Source: Spirochaetaceae bacterium bin103 (GTDB lineage: Bacteria > Spirochaetota > Spirochaetia > SZUA-6 > Bin103). Taken from it: a stretch of DNA of 64,000 bases. Each line of letters starts with the position of its first letter. Position 1 is the first letter of the stretch. The translations under genes were made by a program, and so were the position numbers. Of the stretch, positions 62,489-64,000 are shown piece by piece. The notes under the pieces were generated by a model that had not been told where the DNA came from, did not search any database, and saw only the letters and a list, made by a program, of their open reading frames with translations. Location: NCBI GenBank assembly GCA_002238925.1, contig MPNH01000008.1, forward strand, positions 51,178 through 115,177. Direction: 5' to 3'.

Positions 62489-63649
62489 TCAGTCGTAGGT
62501 CTGGATGCCGGTGCGGTGGGCCGCAACCCAGTCCCAGTTGATTCGCGCGCCGAGCCCCGGCGCCTGCCCCACCGGCACATGGCCGCGCTCGTCGATGGCA
62601 TCCAGCTCGTCGCGGTGGTCCAGGTACAGCTCGGTGGCGTGCGACGGCGGCGCCTTGGGGCCGAGCAGGCCCATTTCGTAGTAGTTGGTGTTGCGGATTG
62701 CGGCCATGCACTGCCGCGCCCCCGGGCTCGGGCCGTGAAACTCGATGTCGATGCCGAGCGCCTCGGCGGCGTGGGCCAGTTTCATTACCCCGGTGATGCC
62801 GTCGTAGCCGATGTCGCCGCGCACGTAGTCGGTAGCGTCGGCCACCACGAAGTCGATGTGCGGCTCCAGCGAGCGCACGTGTTCGGTCTGCAGCAGCGGT
62901 GTCCTTATCAACTGGCGCAGTTTGCGGTGCGCGAACTGGGAGATGCCGCCGTCGCGGAACGGGTCCTCGTACCAGAAGAAGGCCGCCTCGTCGCAGGCGC
63001 GCCCCACCTTGACCGCGTCGCCGAAGGTGCGCAGCTCGCAGGCGGGGTCGAGCATCAGGTCGATGCCGTCGCCGACCGCCTCGCGCACCGCCAGCACGTT
63101 GGCCACCTCCTGCGCCACCGGCGCCTTGCTCCAGCCGTGGATCTTGAACGCCGGGTAGCCTATTTCCCGGCACTGCACCGCGAAGTCGGCGTACGCCTGC
63201 GGGCTGTCGAGGCCGCCGGCCTGGTCGCCGTGGTAGGTGCTGGCGTAGCAGGGCACCGACTTCTTGTGGCCGCCGAGCAGGCGATGGATCGGCACGTCGA
63301 ACAGCTTGCCGGCAATGTCCCACAGGGCGTTGTCGATCGGCGCCACGCCGATGCGTGCGCTCTGCCGCAGGGCGCGCTTGATGTCGTCGTAGATCTGCTC
63401 GCGGTGCAGGGCGCTCCTGCCCTTCAGGTAGTGCCAGAACTGGGGGATGGTGGACAGCTCGGAACCGCGCCCCGCCAGGCACTCGCCGACCGGCCCGGTG
63501 TCCGTGAACAGGCGCAGAATCTGGCCGCCGGCCGGAAGCCGGCCGCCGGGCTCGTACACCATGTTGAAGCCGTCCTCGTCATGCCCCATGTCGGGCAGCT
63601 CGTAGCGGTACTCGTGAATTTCCAGCTTGGTGATCTTGGGGTCTTTCAT
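62489..63649 (-). CDS. Mandelate racemase/enolase superfamily enzyme
   Basis: A 386-residue Mg-dependent enzyme. The N-terminal capping domain is followed by the barrel with the KxH-type base (AFKIHGWSKAP) and metal ligands at the ends of strands in LMLDPACEL, WYEDPFRDGG and LQTEHVRS. A late EFHGPSPGARQC contains a His. Dehydration or racemisation of a sugar acid is the usual chemistry; the KxH motif points away from mandelate racemase itself. Start at 63649 (MKDPKITKL). It leads the leftward PhyH/DM13 run. Confidence 0.88.
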   Translation of the reverse strand: MKDPKITKLEIHEYRYELPDMGHDEDGFNMVYEPGGRLPAGGQILRLFTDTGPVGECLAGRGSELSTIPQFWHYLKGRSALHREQIYDDIKRALRQSARIGVAPIDNALWDIAGKLFDVPIHRLLGGHKKSVPCYASTYHGDQAGGLDSPQAYADFAVQCREIGYPAFKIHGWSKAPVAQEVANVLAVREAVGDGIDLMLDPACELRTFGDAVKVGRACDEAAFFWYEDPFRDGGISQFAHRKLRQLIRTPLLQTEHVRSLEPHIDFVVADATDYVRGDIGYDGITGVMKLAHAAEALGIDIEFHGPSPGARQCMAAIRNTNYYEMGLLGPKAPPSHATELYLDHRDELDAIDERGHVPVGQAPGLGARINWDWVAAHRTGIQTYD

Positions 63650-63779
63650 GGTTCGTTGTGCTCTGCGCGCCACCTTGGGGAGTGCCGTGGCCGGTTGTCA
63701 ACCGTCCGCTGGCTCAGTTCGCTCAGTTGGCTCAGCGGCTCGGCATCCGTGGTAGGGTGGCGCGCATGAGGGATGCACC

Positions 63780-64000
63780 GTGAATCTGGCTGTGGGATTG
63801 GAGCGGCGCGCGGCCGAGGGACGCCCGGTGCGGGTGGGGATAATCGGCGCCGGCAAGTTCGGATCGATGTTTCTGGCCCAGGCGCGGCGCACGCCGGGCA
63901 TGCACGTGGTGGCGATTGCCGACCGCGACGTGGCCAAGGTGCGCGGCCTGCTGGCGGGGGCGGGCTGGGAGGGAGATCAGGTCGCGGGACCCGCGCCGGG
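63780..64000 (+). CDS. COG4091-type homoserine dehydrogenase-like oxidoreductase, N-terminal part (3' truncated by window)
   Basis: Reading from GTG at 63780 gives NLAVGLERRAAEGRPVRVG then IIGAGKFGSMFLAQARRTPG, a Rossmann cofactor site, followed by HVVAIADRDVAKVRGLL. This start pattern matches the COG4091 family and is related to the gene at 31.4-32.8 kb. GAGGGA lies upstream as ribosome site. The frame runs open to the window end. It diverges from the enolase-superfamily gene, 130 bases away. Confidence 0.8.
   Translation, partial: MNLAVGLERRAAEGRPVRVGIIGAGKFGSMFLAQARRTPGMHVVAIADRDVAKVRGLLAGAGWEGDQVAGPAP

Overview
The window is very GC-rich, densely packed chromosomal DNA from a bacterium, probably uncultured. 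A TolC-like outer-membrane protein, two lipoprotein-type genes and a class B penicillin-binding protein suggest a diderm cell wall. The short archaeal/eukaryote-type ProRS and a broad set of PhyH dioxygenase, enolase-superfamily, ThuA, cupin and aldo/keto reductase genes fit high-GC host- or marine-associated lineages such as uncultured Spirochaetota. That placement is inference only: there is no rRNA or other phylogenetic marker here. No tRNA, rRNA, CRISPR array, transposase or integrase was seen.

Layout. 0-6 kb: a methyltransferase fragment, DinB protein, PQQ-type sugar dehydrogenase, proS and ftsI. 6.4-12.5 kb: a desaturase, then a glycine-betaine-type ABC operon (binding protein, permease, ATPase with CBS domains, TolC-like protein) behind a near-consensus promoter. 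12.6-17.6 kb: housekeeping genes (guaB, DAHP synthase, serS, siroheme dehydrogenase). 17.7-28.6 kb: a PfkB kinase, aldo/keto reductase, sialidase-like protein, VOC, GNAT, broken sulfatase, amidase, cupin, 2-hydroxyacid dehydrogenase and a broken DUF222-HNH gene. 28.9-39.4 kb: a lipoprotein hydrolase, hisS, a COG4091 oxidoreductase, aminotransferase plus VOC, a Calx-beta/arylsulfotransferase lipoprotein and pckA. 39.4-41.3 kb: scarred genes, namely a PhyH-permease chimera and a DUF433/PIN-like toxin-antitoxin pair with a shortened toxin. 41.3-46.7 kb: a leftward catabolic run (cupin, ThuA, HicB-like, SDR, cyclase, Zn-alcohol dehydrogenase) that ends in an RtcB-family ligase. 47-57.6 kb: transporters, an aldo/keto reductase plus MetE-like pair, hisI-hisG, an IlvD-family gene and a 2TM protein. 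57.7-60.9 kb: a lower-GC three-gene operon that looks like a transferred defence island. 60.9-64 kb: a DM13 protein, PhyH, an enolase-superfamily enzyme and the start of a second COG4091 oxidoreductase.

Two signals stand out. First, the 57.7-60.9 kb operon encodes a DUF262 protein, a DUF3696-type ATPase and an unrecognised third protein. The genes are nearly fused in translation, the GC content is far below that of the flanks, and a promoter precedes them. It is the best candidate for an undescribed system. Second, at least six genes contain a copy-spacer-copy or near-tandem duplication of about 35-100 bp. Spacers are mostly G/C-rich. Some duplications keep frame (PfkB kinase, VOC protein, siroheme dehydrogenase, aldo/keto reductase tail) and others break it (IlvD family, second aldo/keto reductase, sulfatase). 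In two broken genes, removing exactly one repeat period restores a normal-length protein. ProRS and the HNH gene carry related G/C-only filler. This points to a recurrent mutational process acting on coding DNA in this genome.
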